This document shows, piece after piece, positions 1 through 8,363 of a stretch of DNA of 34,594 bases. The notes below the pieces were generated by a model that had not been told where the DNA came from, made no database searches, and saw nothing but the letters and a program-made list of their open reading frames with translations. How positions within the stretch are numbered: position 1 is the stretch's first letter; each line of letters begins with the position of its first letter. The position numbers and the translations under genes are program-made. Origin of the DNA: an uncultured Bacilli bacterium. Lineage in GTDB: Bacteria; Bacillota_I; Bacilli_A; RF39; UBA660. The stretch lies in assembly GCA_947628445.1 (NCBI GenBank), contig CANQZX010000001.1, forward strand, positions 1-34,594, read 5' to 3'.

Positions 1-2
1 CA

Positions 3-28
3 AAAGAAAAAACCAATCTTTCGATTGA
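3..28 (-). terminator. Weak intrinsic terminator candidate downstream of the Ppx/GppA-like gene
   Basis: Read on the minus strand, CAATC-GAAA-GATTG is followed by GTTTTTTC. The stem is only five base pairs, but the tail is U-rich and it lies about 100 bases after the stop of the phosphatase gene, in the right direction. Confidence 0.4.
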
Positions 29-50
29 TTCCTATATCAAAAGTTCGAAT

Positions 51-73
51 AGTTCGAACAGATTTCCCAATGG
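51..73 (-). repeat. 23-bp repeat, inverted partner of 33912-33934
   Basis: The reverse complement of this stretch matches 33912-33934 at 21 of 23 positions. Both copies read CCATTGGGAAATCT, then a short TTCGAAC or CCGAAC hairpin arm, then an intrinsic terminator. The right copy begins with the CCA of tRNA-Cys. The origin is unknown. Confidence 0.5.
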
Positions 74-125
74 TGCCCTAAGGGAAGAAGTTCAACAACT
101 TTTTAATAAAAATATAAACTCTAAT

Positions 126-1022
126 TTATTTCTTTTGATTTTTAAGTTTTTCTTTTAAACCATCTTCCATGTTTATTTTTGTTGGAATTATATATTTTGC
201 ATTAATTTTATTAGATATCAAATTGGTAATTACTTTCATTGCTCTTGAACCATCAAACCATAATGGATTATCACTTCTCTCACGTATTTGATTTAAAGAA
301 GTGATAAAGGCATCATGATCATAATTATCACTCATATCTTTTGTTATCATATATTTTTGGTTTTCAGATTTATACAATATGTTTTCTAATAACTTATAAC
401 CTGCATTATTATACCAATATAAATGATCTCCTCCTGCTAATATTAAAACATCAGCTTCTATATTTATATTTCCAATTAGTTCGTTAATATAATTATATAC
501 TTCATTAAAAGTACAATTAGGAGTATCATCTTTTAAACTAGTAAATTTTTGTGTAACGTCTACAACTCCAAAGTCATAGTATTTTTTATCAATTACTTTA
601 CCATTATTAACAAAGATTAATTCAATGGATCCACCACCACCAATAAATACACAGATATTTCCAGAATGTTTTATTTTGTTATAACATCCCAATGCTGTAT
701 ATTTTGCTTCATCTTCTTGAGATACTACTTCTATTTCTACATTAAATTTACTTTTTAATCTCAAATTAATATTGTTTAATTCTTCAGTATTGATATTTCT
801 AAATATACTACATCCGTAAACATGAATATCTTTTGTATATTGCAATGCCTTTTCTATTATATTAAATAATTTATTTAAATCATCTTCATCTATTTTTTGA
901 TTGTGGTTATAATTTTTTTTAAATTCTATTGTTGTATTATCCTCATATATCATTTTTTCATTCTCATAAATATGTGTCTTAGTATTATTACTTCCTATCT
1001 CAATAATAGCAAATGTTTTCAC
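126..1022 (-). CDS. Ppx/GppA-family phosphatase-like protein
   Basis: This 298-residue protein resembles the exopolyphosphatase/guanosine pentaphosphatase family of the actin-like ATPase fold. The phosphate-1 loop is IEIGSNNTK at the N-terminus. SQEDEAKYTALG (about residue 100) matches the family's SGxEEA element. VFIGGGGSIEL (about residue 125) is the glycine-rich phosphate-2 loop, and LAGGDHLYW (about residue 195) is the adenosine-like motif. At under 300 residues it matches the short single-module form. It would hydrolyse polyphosphate or pppGpp in the cytoplasm, but which substrate cannot be told. The start is GTG, supported by AGGAGG eight bases upstream. The gene stands alone, after tRNA-Thr on the same strand. 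Confidence 0.8.
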   Translation of the reverse strand: MKTFAIIEIGSNNTKTHIYENEKMIYEDNTTIEFKKNYNHNQKIDEDDLNKLFNIIEKALQYTKDIHVYGCSIFRNINTEELNNINLRLKSKFNVEIEVVSQEDEAKYTALGCYNKIKHSGNICVFIGGGGSIELIFVNNGKVIDKKYYDFGVVDVTQKFTSLKDDTPNCTFNEVYNYINELIGNINIEADVLILAGGDHLYWYNNAGYKLLENILYKSENQKYMITKDMSDNYDHDAFITSLNQIRERSDNPLWFDGSRAMKVITNLISNKINAKYIIPTKINMEDGLKEKLKNQKK

Positions 1023-1134
1023 TTTTCTTACCTCCTATATCATATTCGACTTGTCAATATGCAAGTATGTTTTCTAAATTGACCAATATATCAATTTATA
1101 CCATAAATATTATATCAAAATTTTAAGCATTTTA

Positions 1135-1161
1135 AAACTCGAACTATAATAGTCCGAGTTT
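1135..1161 (-). terminator. Intrinsic terminator of tRNA-Thr
   Basis: AAACTCG and CGAGTTT arms, extended by ACTA/TAGT, form a hairpin just after the tRNA 3' end. On the minus strand it is followed by TTTTAAAAT. Confidence 0.7.
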
Positions 1162-1171
1162 GGTATCTATC

Positions 1172-1245
1172 TGGTGCCGTAACGGTGAATTGAACACCGA
1201 TTTAATCCTTACCATGGATTTGTAATACCATTATACTATTACGGC
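1172..1245 (-). tRNA. tRNA-Thr (anticodon GGT)
   Basis: On the minus strand the 74 bases fold as a cloverleaf. The acceptor GCCGTAA pairs perfectly with TTACGGC, with discriminator A and encoded CCA. The anticodon stem AATCC/GGATT closes the loop ATGGTAA, so the anticodon is GGT. The T-arm is CGGTG-TTCAATT-CACCG. The D-arm is short (AATGGT). The gene has its own promoter and terminator. Confidence 0.93.
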
Positions 1246-1253
1246 GCAAAAGA

Positions 1254-1282
1254 ATTATATCATAAAAATGGTCTTTCGCCAA
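1254..1282 (-). promoter_or_regulatory. Sigma-A promoter of tRNA-Thr
   Basis: The -35 is TTGGCG and the -10 is TATAAT, with a 17-base spacer, reading toward the tRNA. The -10 ends nine bases before the mature 5' end. The promoter begins directly after the stop codon of the J-domain gene. Confidence 0.8.
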
Positions 1283-1285
1283 TAA

Positions 1286-2548
1286 TTATGATATTTTTTG
1301 AGGTGGATATTCATCCTCAAAAATATTATATTCTTTTTTCATTACTAAATCATCTTTAATTAAGGATAGTTCAAAGTAAGATAATTCCGTTATTTGGCGT
1401 CCTTTTAAATATGTTTTTAATAATTCATTATCACTTTGTAGAAGGTTTAAAACCTCAACTTGTAAATCTTTTAATTTCGCTTGTTTTAATAATTTAAAAT
1501 CTACCCTTAACAATAACATAAGAGCTTTAACTTTAGACGCCGTAATCATTCCTTTTTCTGGTTTTAGAAATTCCTTTAAATTGGTTAAAGAGGATCCATA
1601 TCTTTTATAACTTATTTCAATTTGATCAATAAAACTCATTAAATCATTATAAGCTTTAATATTTTCCACTAAATCGGTTGTCGCGGAATGACTTAAATTT
1701 TCATTCTTTTCCCCATAAATGGCTAATTGTTCAATAATTGTTTTTTTTAATAATTCTAAATTAGGTAATGAATCTTTAATATTTAGCTTAAATAATTCCG
1801 CGGCATCTTGATATAAATAAGTTGTATCAATACCTATTTTAGTAGCATAATCATTGATTTCTGTTTTTAAAATCTTAATTTTTTGATTTTTAATATGCCG
1901 GTAATTATTTTTAATTTTTTGTGTATAACTCATAATAGTATCTAAACTAAGTTGACCTCTTTTATCTTTTAAAGAATCCTTAATCGGTTTTAATGTTTGG
2001 CCAAACTCATTATATTTAGGTTCCAATATCGCAATTAATTGCATTAATTCATCATAGGCATTAAGGGCACTTATATAATTATTAATGGCATCATTAATCA
2101 TAACTTTAATATTTTTAAACTCATAAGCCATAATTTGGCCCCGATTCGCCGGATTTAATAAACGATCAATTGAGGTTACTAAATTAAGATGATATTCTAG
2201 CATGCGATCTTTTATTTTAAGATAATATTCTTGAAATTCATCAAAAGCAATTTCGTTTTCTTTTATAATATCCGCTTCAGTTTTTACTTTAGGTTCCTTA
2301 GGATTAAAAATTGTATTAAAAATTTTCCCTAAAGTATCTTTTTCGCGTTTTTGAGTTTCTTTTAAAACTATTTTATAAGCTTCATTTATTTCTTTTAATT
2401 TATCTTCGTTTTCTTTTAATAATTCGGCACTAGCATGAGGGTATTTATCGGGATGATAAAACTTTGCCAACTGCCGATAAGCTTTTTTGACATCTTCAAC
2501 TGAAGCGGTATTAGTAACGCCTAAAATTGCATAATAATCTTTAGCCAT
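1286..2548 (-). CDS. DnaJ-like J-domain protein with long helical C-terminal region
   Basis: The first 65 or so residues are a J domain: DYYAILGV, then KKAYRQLAKFYHPDKYP with the HPD tripeptide that stimulates DnaK, then KLKEINEAYKIV. The remaining 350 residues are Lys/Glu/Leu-rich and look helical. There is no Gly/Phe linker and no zinc-finger CxxCxGxG repeats, so this is not DnaJ itself but a class III J protein that probably recruits DnaK to a specific client. The ATG at 2548 is chosen over an upstream TTG because AAAGGA lies nine bases before it. A possible promoter upstream (TTGACG/TAAAAT) has a long 19-base spacer. The gene follows the unknown gene at 2656-3477 on the same strand. Confidence 0.75.
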   Translation of the reverse strand: MAKDYYAILGVTNTASVEDVKKAYRQLAKFYHPDKYPHASAELLKENEDKLKEINEAYKIVLKETQKREKDTLGKIFNTIFNPKEPKVKTEADIIKENEIAFDEFQEYYLKIKDRMLEYHLNLVTSIDRLLNPANRGQIMAYEFKNIKVMINDAINNYISALNAYDELMQLIAILEPKYNEFGQTLKPIKDSLKDKRGQLSLDTIMSYTQKIKNNYRHIKNQKIKILKTEINDYATKIGIDTTYLYQDAAELFKLNIKDSLPNLELLKKTIIEQLAIYGEKNENLSHSATTDLVENIKAYNDLMSFIDQIEISYKRYGSSLTNLKEFLKPEKGMITASKVKALMLLLRVDFKLLKQAKLKDLQVEVLNLLQSDNELLKTYLKGRQITELSYFELSLIKDDLVMKKEYNIFEDEYPPQKIS

Positions 2549-2655
2549 GCTAATCAATCCTTTTTATATTACCCTCTCTTATTATTTTACGCTATAAAAC
2601 GGGGTAATCGTCAAGTAATTACCAATATTTTGTTTTTATTTTACTTTCTTTGACA

Positions 2656-3477
2656 TCAACCCCGGAAGCGATTAATACCAATTGCTAGTAAATTCTCAGG
2701 GATACGATTTCTTTTAGCAACTTTTTCTACTGAACCATTTTCCGCAATATAACGACATTCGGCTACAAAGTTACGACCTAACCGGAAATCATTAAGTAAA
2801 AAGACCACGGGTGCTAAAACTTTTGTTAATTCGGGATTTTCCCAAATACTTTTAGCAAAAATAACCATTCTTTCAGGGGCTAAAAAAGAGCCTAATTTCA
2901 TAATTTCATAAATACTATCATCAAGTTTGTCTAAAACTGCAGCTAAATCAATTTTAGATATTTCTTGTAGATAACTAGCTACACTTTTAGAATCATATTC
3001 TCGATGAGCAAAAAATAATTTCATTGCTAATTCAAATTGAATTTGGTTAAAGTTTTCCTTTTTCGCCATTTCTTCCGTATAGGTTACAAACTTAGCGTAG
3101 CCTAATAAATCTTCATAATTGTAAACATCAGGCATTTTTTCAATTAAACGGGATAGACCTTCATATAAAGCAAAAGCATAACGCCGGTCAAAGTTCATTA
3201 GTTTATTCATCATACTTGAAGCAAGAGCCATTTCCTTATCTTCTAACTTATGTCTTTCCATTTGTTTATATAAACCCACGGTTCCATGTAAAATTAAGTC
3301 TTCTTGCCACTTAATATAATCTTCTTCCAGCTTTTTGTCAAAAGGCGGAAAAGAGAGTTCTCCTTGATAAGATAACTCTGTTCCATCACTAAAATACAAT
3401 TTTTGATCATCAAAATTAAGTGTATGTTCCCTTTTTTCTTCGATAACTTTCTTTGCTAGAGTACCACTTAAATACAT
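2656..3477 (-). CDS. Uncharacterised 273-residue protein
   Basis: I do not recognise a family. The protein is soluble, with no signal peptide or membrane segment, rich in Glu, Lys, Leu and Met, and probably mostly helical. It starts MYLSGTLAKKVIEEK, has a conserved-looking RRYAFALYEGLSRLIEKMPD near residue 95, and ends GINRFRG. The ATG at 3477 is preferred over an upstream GTG because that GTG lies inside the ribosome binding site GGGTGAT. It is the only gene in the window ending in TGA, and a TAA follows in frame after four more codons. It sits upstream of the J-domain gene. Confidence 0.6.
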   Translation of the reverse strand: MYLSGTLAKKVIEEKREHTLNFDDQKLYFSDGTELSYQGELSFPPFDKKLEEDYIKWQEDLILHGTVGLYKQMERHKLEDKEMALASSMMNKLMNFDRRYAFALYEGLSRLIEKMPDVYNYEDLLGYAKFVTYTEEMAKKENFNQIQFELAMKLFFAHREYDSKSVASYLQEISKIDLAAVLDKLDDSIYEIMKLGSFLAPERMVIFAKSIWENPELTKVLAPVVFLLNDFRLGRNFVAECRYIAENGSVEKVAKRNRIPENLLAIGINRFRG

Positions 3478-3549
3478 CAAAATCACCCACTTGGCTGCCT
3501 ATTATATCATTTTTTAGTAATTTTGCAAGTTTTTCCACTTTTTATGATT

Positions 3550-4875
3550 TTAATCCATTGCTAAACGATAAGGATTTAATTGCGTTCCATTGCCTTTCAA
3601 TAATTTAGTTTGAGAATTTAAATAAAAAACCGGTCTTATCAAATTATTAATGGTATCAGACACTGAATTTGGATGGCCTATACTACCACTTGAAGAAACA
3701 AAAAAACTATGGGATGTACTAGTATTATTATGGGTAATAGTCCATTCAAATAAACCAAGATATAACCAATTTTCTTCAATCGCCGAACGATAATCGGCAT
3801 TATCAGCGCCAGATGTAACTTTTGACCAATTATTAGGTAAAGCTGCATACATATAATCAGAAACATACATGAGTCCAATATAATTGGAATAAAATTGAGG
3901 ATTGGTTTTTGTTAATTCTTTATTAAAAACCGCTTTAGCATTACTTACGGCAATTTCTGACCAAGATCCTCCAGTTATATTCCAATCATGAAACATAATT
4001 AATTTTCGCCATTTTTCCTTTAAATAAGTATTATAGTAAAAATCATTTAAATTATTTTTATTTAAACGACTTTCAAGCCAATTATTAGTTCCTGTACCAC
4101 CTGTTTCTTGTGCTCCATTCCAAAAATAAGTGGCTTTATTTTTAAAATGGGTATTTTCTAAGCGATAAGTACTAAGGGGATTACTAGTAATAGTTTGAGC
4201 ATAATCACCAATTCCTTCACCACCGGTTTGGTCAATAGTTGTATAATCTGCTTTAATTAATTTCATTTCATATTGATTATCATTGTTTAAAAAAAAGCCA
4301 ATTATTTGATATAAATTTTCAATATTACAATTATCATCATCACTATTAAAACAAACAAAATTATTTACTGTTTCTCTTTTCCCCGTATATCGATAACTTA
4401 AATCTTCCGCCTCTAAATTATAATTTTCCATGCCATCATAGTCGGCCTTCCCATCATGATAAATTAGTGCACTATCCTTTTGATAGTTTTGAGTAAAACA
4501 TTCACTCATGTTTTGACCACGACATAAACTAGCGATATTATCCTTATCTAAGTATACATAGCATTTATCACTTTTATCCGCTATTACTTTTACCTTTCCA
4601 TCTTCAAAACTTATTTTACTACCATTTTCACATTTACTTAATTTAGCATTAAATACATATCCCTCTTGAACAAAACTAGCATCTTTACTTTCCTCATACT
4701 TACCTGTTCCTGCTTCACTTTCGAGCATCATACTTATAAAATTATTATTTTTAACTTTTTCCTCGTTAGAAATTATTTTAGCTACAGGATTATTATCTTG
4801 ATAAATTATAATTATGATATTTAATAATAACCAGGTAATTAATATTATATTTAAAAAGGAAAATTTAGTTTTCAT
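3550..4875 (-). CDS. Membrane-anchored surface protein, paralogue 1
   Basis: This 441-residue protein has a short basic N-terminus (MKTKFSF) and one strongly hydrophobic segment (residues 6-25, LNIILITWLLLNIIIII), then a long exported region with many Asn, Tyr and paired Cys. Residues to about 165 are almost identical to the neighbour at 4932-6203 even at the DNA level; the rest is diverged and ends with a shared RPVFYL...GNGT..NPYRLAM block. The tail with WLYLGLFEWTI and IRPVFYL resembles ligand-binding C-terminal domains common in uncultured gut Firmicutes, possibly C-type-lectin-like; that is inference. The start is the ATG after AGGTGA; the upstream GTG is part of that site. The promoter contains a (TA)n tract. 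No sortase motif is seen. Confidence 0.7.
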   Translation of the reverse strand: MKTKFSFLNIILITWLLLNIIIIIYQDNNPVAKIISNEEKVKNNNFISMMLESEAGTGKYEESKDASFVQEGYVFNAKLSKCENGSKISFEDGKVKVIADKSDKCYVYLDKDNIASLCRGQNMSECFTQNYQKDSALIYHDGKADYDGMENYNLEAEDLSYRYTGKRETVNNFVCFNSDDDNCNIENLYQIIGFFLNNDNQYEMKLIKADYTTIDQTGGEGIGDYAQTITSNPLSTYRLENTHFKNKATYFWNGAQETGGTGTNNWLESRLNKNNLNDFYYNTYLKEKWRKLIMFHDWNITGGSWSEIAVSNAKAVFNKELTKTNPQFYSNYIGLMYVSDYMYAALPNNWSKVTSGADNADYRSAIEENWLYLGLFEWTITHNNTSTSHSFFVSSSGSIGHPNSVSDTINNLIRPVFYLNSQTKLLKGNGTQLNPYRLAMD

Positions 4876-4898
4876 TTTCTTCACCTATTTTCCCCTTT

Positions 4899-4925
4899 AT
4901 TATATATATATATATATATATGCAA
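4899..4925 (-). promoter_or_regulatory. (TA)n-spacer promoter of surface paralogue 1
   Basis: On the minus strand a TTGCAT -35 and a TATAAT -10 are separated by 15 bases made of TA repeats. The uninterrupted TA run covers 4901-4920. Each gain or loss of one TA changes the spacer by two bases, so one more repeat would give the optimal 17. The ribosome binding site AGGTGA follows about 12 bases after the -10. Confidence 0.6.
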
Positions 4926-4931
4926 GTTTTT

Positions 4932-6203
4932 TTAATTCATTGCTATACGATAAGGTTTTTCTTTAGTACCATTACCACTGATAAGATTGATCGTTGGTTT
5001 AAGATAAAAGGCTGGTCTTACAGTATAAATATAAGATACTTTATCATATATGATATAGCCTCCAAATGCAAATAATACACCTTGTTGAGGATACATGACT
5101 AATTCCCAATATTTAGGATACAACCAATCAATATTTCTAAAAGTAATATTAGGATCTACATTACATAAATGTCCCTCACCATCATTACCACAAGAGTTCC
5201 AATACTTATTTTCAGCAGCATAAAAATAATCCGATATATACATTAATCCTATTTTAGCATCAACGGTTGCTATTTCTTTATTATTATCAATATTATATAA
5301 TTCTCGAGCATTAAGACGAGAAGGATGTTTTTCATCAAGTAAATTGCTGTTATTGGCCGTAATCCATTTATGACTATTAATATAGTTTTGCCATATAGAA
5401 TTTAAATAGCTATTTAAATAATAACCATTTAAATTAATGTTATTTAAATTACTTTCAGCCCATAACGGCTTAGAAGCATCGCCATTACTAGTATTCCAGC
5501 AATACCGAATAGTATTATTGTCATCTGTTCCACAATAAGCTCCATTTGTACCTAAATGTTTAGTTGATGCTTCCGTAGCTTTAATTAATTTTGCTTCATA
5601 ATTTCCTTCTTCATTTTGAAAGAAACCAATGATGCGATATAAATTATCTTCTAAACAAACCTCATCATTAGAATTAAAACAGACATAATTATTAACAACA
5701 TCATTAGTTCCCGTATATCGATAGCTTAAATCTTCCGCTTCTAGTTCATAATTTTCCATGCCATCATAGTCGGCCTTACCATCATGATAAATTAGTGCAC
5801 TATCCTTTTGATAGTTTTGAGTAAAACATTCACTCATATTTTGACCACGACATAAACTAGCGATATTATCCTTATCTAAGTATACATAGCATTTATCACT
5901 TTTATCCGCTATTACTTTTACCTTTCCATCTTCAAAACTTATTTTGCTACCATTTTCACATTTACTTAATTTGGCATTAAATACATATCCCTCTTGAACA
6001 AAACTAGCGTCTTTACTTTCCTCATACATGCCTGTTCCTGCTTCACTTTCGAGCATCATACTTATAAAATTATTATTTTTGACTTTTTCTTCGTTAGAAA
6101 TTATTTTGACTATAGGACGATTACCTTGATAAATTATAATTATGATATTTAATAATAACCAGATAATTAATATTATATTTAAAAAGGAAAACTTTGGTTT
6201 CAT
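4932..6203 (-). CDS. Membrane-anchored surface protein, paralogue 2
   Basis: This 423-residue paralogue of the preceding gene has the same anchor segment at residues 6-25 and a nearly identical exported region up to about residue 165 (ending near DLSYRYTG). The C-terminal 250 residues are diverged, with shared landmarks NNYVCFNS, LYRIIGFF, IGLMYISDYFYAAE, VRPAFYL and the terminal GNGTKEKPYRIAMN. It has several extra Cys residues (CGTD, YCWN, SCGNDGEGHLC). The start is the ATG after AGGTGAGG. It carries its own (TA)n promoter, and a MITE-like element sits one base upstream of the -35. I infer an envelope-exposed binding protein of unknown ligand. Confidence 0.7.
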   Translation of the reverse strand: MKPKFSFLNIILIIWLLLNIIIIIYQGNRPIVKIISNEEKVKNNNFISMMLESEAGTGMYEESKDASFVQEGYVFNAKLSKCENGSKISFEDGKVKVIADKSDKCYVYLDKDNIASLCRGQNMSECFTQNYQKDSALIYHDGKADYDGMENYELEAEDLSYRYTGTNDVVNNYVCFNSNDEVCLEDNLYRIIGFFQNEEGNYEAKLIKATEASTKHLGTNGAYCGTDDNNTIRYCWNTSNGDASKPLWAESNLNNINLNGYYLNSYLNSIWQNYINSHKWITANNSNLLDEKHPSRLNARELYNIDNNKEIATVDAKIGLMYISDYFYAAENKYWNSCGNDGEGHLCNVDPNITFRNIDWLYPKYWELVMYPQQGVLFAFGGYIIYDKVSYIYTVRPAFYLKPTINLISGNGTKEKPYRIAMN

Positions 6204-6226
6204 TATCCTCACCTATTTTCCCCTTT

Positions 6227-6253
6227 ATTATATATATATATATATATTGTCAA
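6227..6253 (-). promoter_or_regulatory. (TA)n-spacer promoter of surface paralogue 2
   Basis: A perfect TTGACA -35 and a perfect TATAAT -10 are separated by 15 bases of TA repeat (TA run 6231-6246). Two bases shorter than optimal, it would be expected to be weak in this sequence state and strong with one more TA unit. The MITE-like element's target duplication begins directly upstream of the -35. Confidence 0.65.
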
Positions 6254-6491
6254 GGTAACGAAGTTACTATTCACAGATAAATTATGCAAAAATAATTTTT
6301 CCCACTTTTGGTATTAAAATTGATATAAAATTGGAAATTAAAATCTAAAAAGTAAATATTTTTTGTATACTTCTCCCACTTTGAAGAAAATGGTGTTTTT
6401 AACAACTTTTTTCTGAAATAACTGCAAACCAATATATTATCTAGATTTGCGAGTTTTTTTAAAAAAATCTGTGAATAGTAACGGTAACGAA
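6254..6491. mobile_element. MITE-like element with 16-bp inverted repeats and 9-bp target duplication
   Basis: Perfect 16-bp terminal inverted repeats lie at 6263-6278 (GTTACTATTCACAGAT) and 6467-6482. They are flanked immediately by the 9-bp direct repeat GGTAACGAA at 6254-6262 and 6483-6491. The 220-bp element encodes no transposase; an 80-codon open frame inside it has no recognisable features. A 9-bp duplication is typical of some IS families (for example many IS4-group elements), so the element was probably mobilised in trans. It lies between the cation-efflux gene and surface paralogue 2 and fills this roughly 315-base gap. No second copy is seen in the window. Confidence 0.75.
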
Positions 6492-6527
6492 GCTTTGCAC
6501 ATATGATTATCAAGGCAAAAAATTCTC

Positions 6528-7397
6528 TTATTTGGCGTTATCATCTATTAGATTACAATGCGTACTAGTACATTTTTCATTCTTTAATTCCAGTTCAATA
6601 GTCGAGTGTTCAATATGCCATTTGGCTAGCATATTCCGAATATCTGCCTTTATCTTACTACTATAACGGTTACAAACAACATGCATGGTGGCAAAATTAT
6701 GATAGCCATCAATACTGCGTAAATGAAAATGGTGGATATCAATAATACCGTTAATTTTCATTAATTCTTGCTTTAACTTGGCTAAATCAATATCCGCGGG
6801 CACTTTTTCGAAAAATAAATCCATAATTTTTTGAACTTGGCAGCCCGCATGATAGAAAATATATAAAGCCACAGCAATCGAAAGAACAGCATCCAAATAA
6901 GTAATTTGGGTTATGCGCATAATAATAGCCCCAATTAAAACTACAACCCAGCCCAAAACATCCTCTAACATATGTAGATTAACGGCCTTTTCATTTAAGG
7001 AGTTACCATCTTTAGTATAAAGACAAGCTAGTAGATTAATCGCTACACCCAAAATGGCTAAATAAAGAATACCATCATAATTTAAAGGTACGGGATTAAT
7101 AATTCTTTTAATAGCCTCAATTATTACAACAAGGGAACCAATTAATAAAATAACCGTTGTAATAATGCTTCCTAAAACAGAATATCGAACATAACCATAA
7201 GTATATTTATTGTTGGCTTTTTGATGACTCTTTTTTTCTAAAATAAAGGATAAGCCAATACTTAAAGCATCGCCAAAATCATGCAAAGAATCTGATAAAA
7301 TGGCAATACTGCCGGTTAAAAAGCCACCAATTAGTTCAATAACCGAAAAAACTAAATTTAAAAGAAAAGCTATGAATATATTTTTAACTGTTTTCAT
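6528..7397 (-). CDS. Cation diffusion facilitator (zinc/divalent metal efflux)
   Basis: This 289-residue CDF-family transporter has six predicted membrane helices and a cytoplasmic C-terminal domain. The metal-site motifs are visible: SDSLHDFGDA in helix 2 (HDxxD) and HMLEDVLGW in helix 5 (HxxxD), which together form the Zn site of CzcD/YiiP-type antiporters. A DPAL-like AVALYIFYHAG helix follows. The tail from about residue 205 (LMKINGIIDIHHFHLRSIDG) is the dimerising metal-sensing domain with extra His. It exports Zn2+ or similar ions in exchange for protons. The start is ATG after AGGTGAGA. A terminal CTSTHC could add metal binding. Confidence 0.9.
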   Translation of the reverse strand: MKTVKNIFIAFLLNLVFSVIELIGGFLTGSIAILSDSLHDFGDALSIGLSFILEKKSHQKANNKYTYGYVRYSVLGSIITTVILLIGSLVVIIEAIKRIINPVPLNYDGILYLAILGVAINLLACLYTKDGNSLNEKAVNLHMLEDVLGWVVVLIGAIIMRITQITYLDAVLSIAVALYIFYHAGCQVQKIMDLFFEKVPADIDLAKLKQELMKINGIIDIHHFHLRSIDGYHNFATMHVVCNRYSSKIKADIRNMLAKWHIEHSTIELELKNEKCTSTHCNLIDDNAK

Positions 7398-7438
7398 ATT
7401 CTCACCTATTATATTTTAGCACAAAAGAGGAAAGTCGT

Positions 7439-8326
7439 TTATTTTATTCGTTCTTTAATTACATCATCACTGTTAATATAGCCAATAAGCAAGGAGGATT
7501 GAGGATCATGTAAATCATGATTAAGTTTAACCATCTTTTCATCATAATTAGCATAACAATAATGGCAAAAATGCGGACAGGTATTATAAACGCCAATATC
7601 GACCATTTGGACACATTGGCATTTTTGACCCGTCCGAGCTTTCCAACGAGGATATTTTTTGCCTGTTAAACGGTAAGCCATTTCGGCCGAAAGACACTCG
7701 CCCACTTTAAAACCATATTCTTCTAAGGTACGATCTTCAAAACAAGTTTGGACACTCATGCCATATTTTTGAGCAGTTTGAATAAAGCTTCGACCAATGC
7801 CTTCCAAATCAGCTTCTTGGAAGGGTTTTAAGGCCAAAGTTTGGGCATGACGGCGCACATTTTTATAGTCATCAATAAAAGATACAATAAAATGTTTAAC
7901 ATAACCATCTAATAACTGACATAATCGAGCAAAGGCCTTTTGGTGATAAGCCACATTATATTTTTCATTTAACAATATTGGATCATAACGAATATATAAA
8001 TTATCTATCCCAATAATTTGCGATAATTTTTTTATGCCCACGATAATATGGGTTTTATCCCCAACATTAGGTTCAATATCTTTTTGATAAGGGGTTAAAG
8101 TCACATGAAAAATAATCGGCTTTTTGATTTCTTCAAGATAATCTAAAATCGGCCAAGGATTTTTGGTACAAAATAAAATAGCATCCACATTTTGAAAATT
8201 AATCCGACTGACAAGATGCGGATTAAAAGGATTACGGACATCGACAAAACCTGCCCGATAGCGATTCATAAACCATTCGGTATAAAAGGCCACAATATCG
8301 GTTCGCCCACTGACATTTAAAATCAT
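7439..8326 (-). CDS. DUF1848 family protein with Cys-rich cluster
   Basis: The protein opens MILNVSGRTDIVAFYTEWF, like DUF1848 members (usually SRRTDIPAFY), continues with LFCTKNPWP, RYDPILL and VSFIDDY, and ends with the family's cysteine cluster CQC...DIGVYNTCPHFCHYCYANY (about residues 238-264). That spacing suggests an Fe-S cluster or radical-SAM-like chemistry, but the biochemical role of the family is unknown. The second of two adjacent ATGs is chosen because it fits the family's start and gives better spacing from AGG. It lies in a same-strand run with the CDF, MmcQ-like and CmpB-like genes. Confidence 0.85.
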   Translation of the reverse strand: MILNVSGRTDIVAFYTEWFMNRYRAGFVDVRNPFNPHLVSRINFQNVDAILFCTKNPWPILDYLEEIKKPIIFHVTLTPYQKDIEPNVGDKTHIIVGIKKLSQIIGIDNLYIRYDPILLNEKYNVAYHQKAFARLCQLLDGYVKHFIVSFIDDYKNVRRHAQTLALKPFQEADLEGIGRSFIQTAQKYGMSVQTCFEDRTLEEYGFKVGECLSAEMAYRLTGKKYPRWKARTGQKCQCVQMVDIGVYNTCPHFCHYCYANYDEKMVKLNHDLHDPQSSLLIGYINSDDVIKERIK

Positions 8327-8363
8327 CATAACCTAACTTTCTTTTATAATAACGCTTGTTACC

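Noticed and set aside
76..125. A possible tRNA 3' end on the minus strand (GGGCACCA) next to the left repeat
   Set aside because: No T-arm or acceptor pairing can be formed; it is not a tRNA.
1172..1245. Reading the tRNA at 1172-1245 as tRNA-Gly because of its short D-loop
   Set aside because: The seven-base anticodon loop ATGGTAA gives GGT, a threonine anticodon; glycine would need NCC.
4891..6226. Pairing of the small-RNA CCCCUUU motif with AAAGGGG near the surface-gene promoters
   Set aside because: AAAGGGG directly follows the -10, so most of it would lie upstream of the transcription start and not be in the mRNA.
6271..6513. An 80-codon open frame on the minus strand inside the MITE-like element
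   Set aside because: It has no ribosome binding site, crosses the inverted repeat and target duplication, and shows no recognisable motif; it looks like chance.
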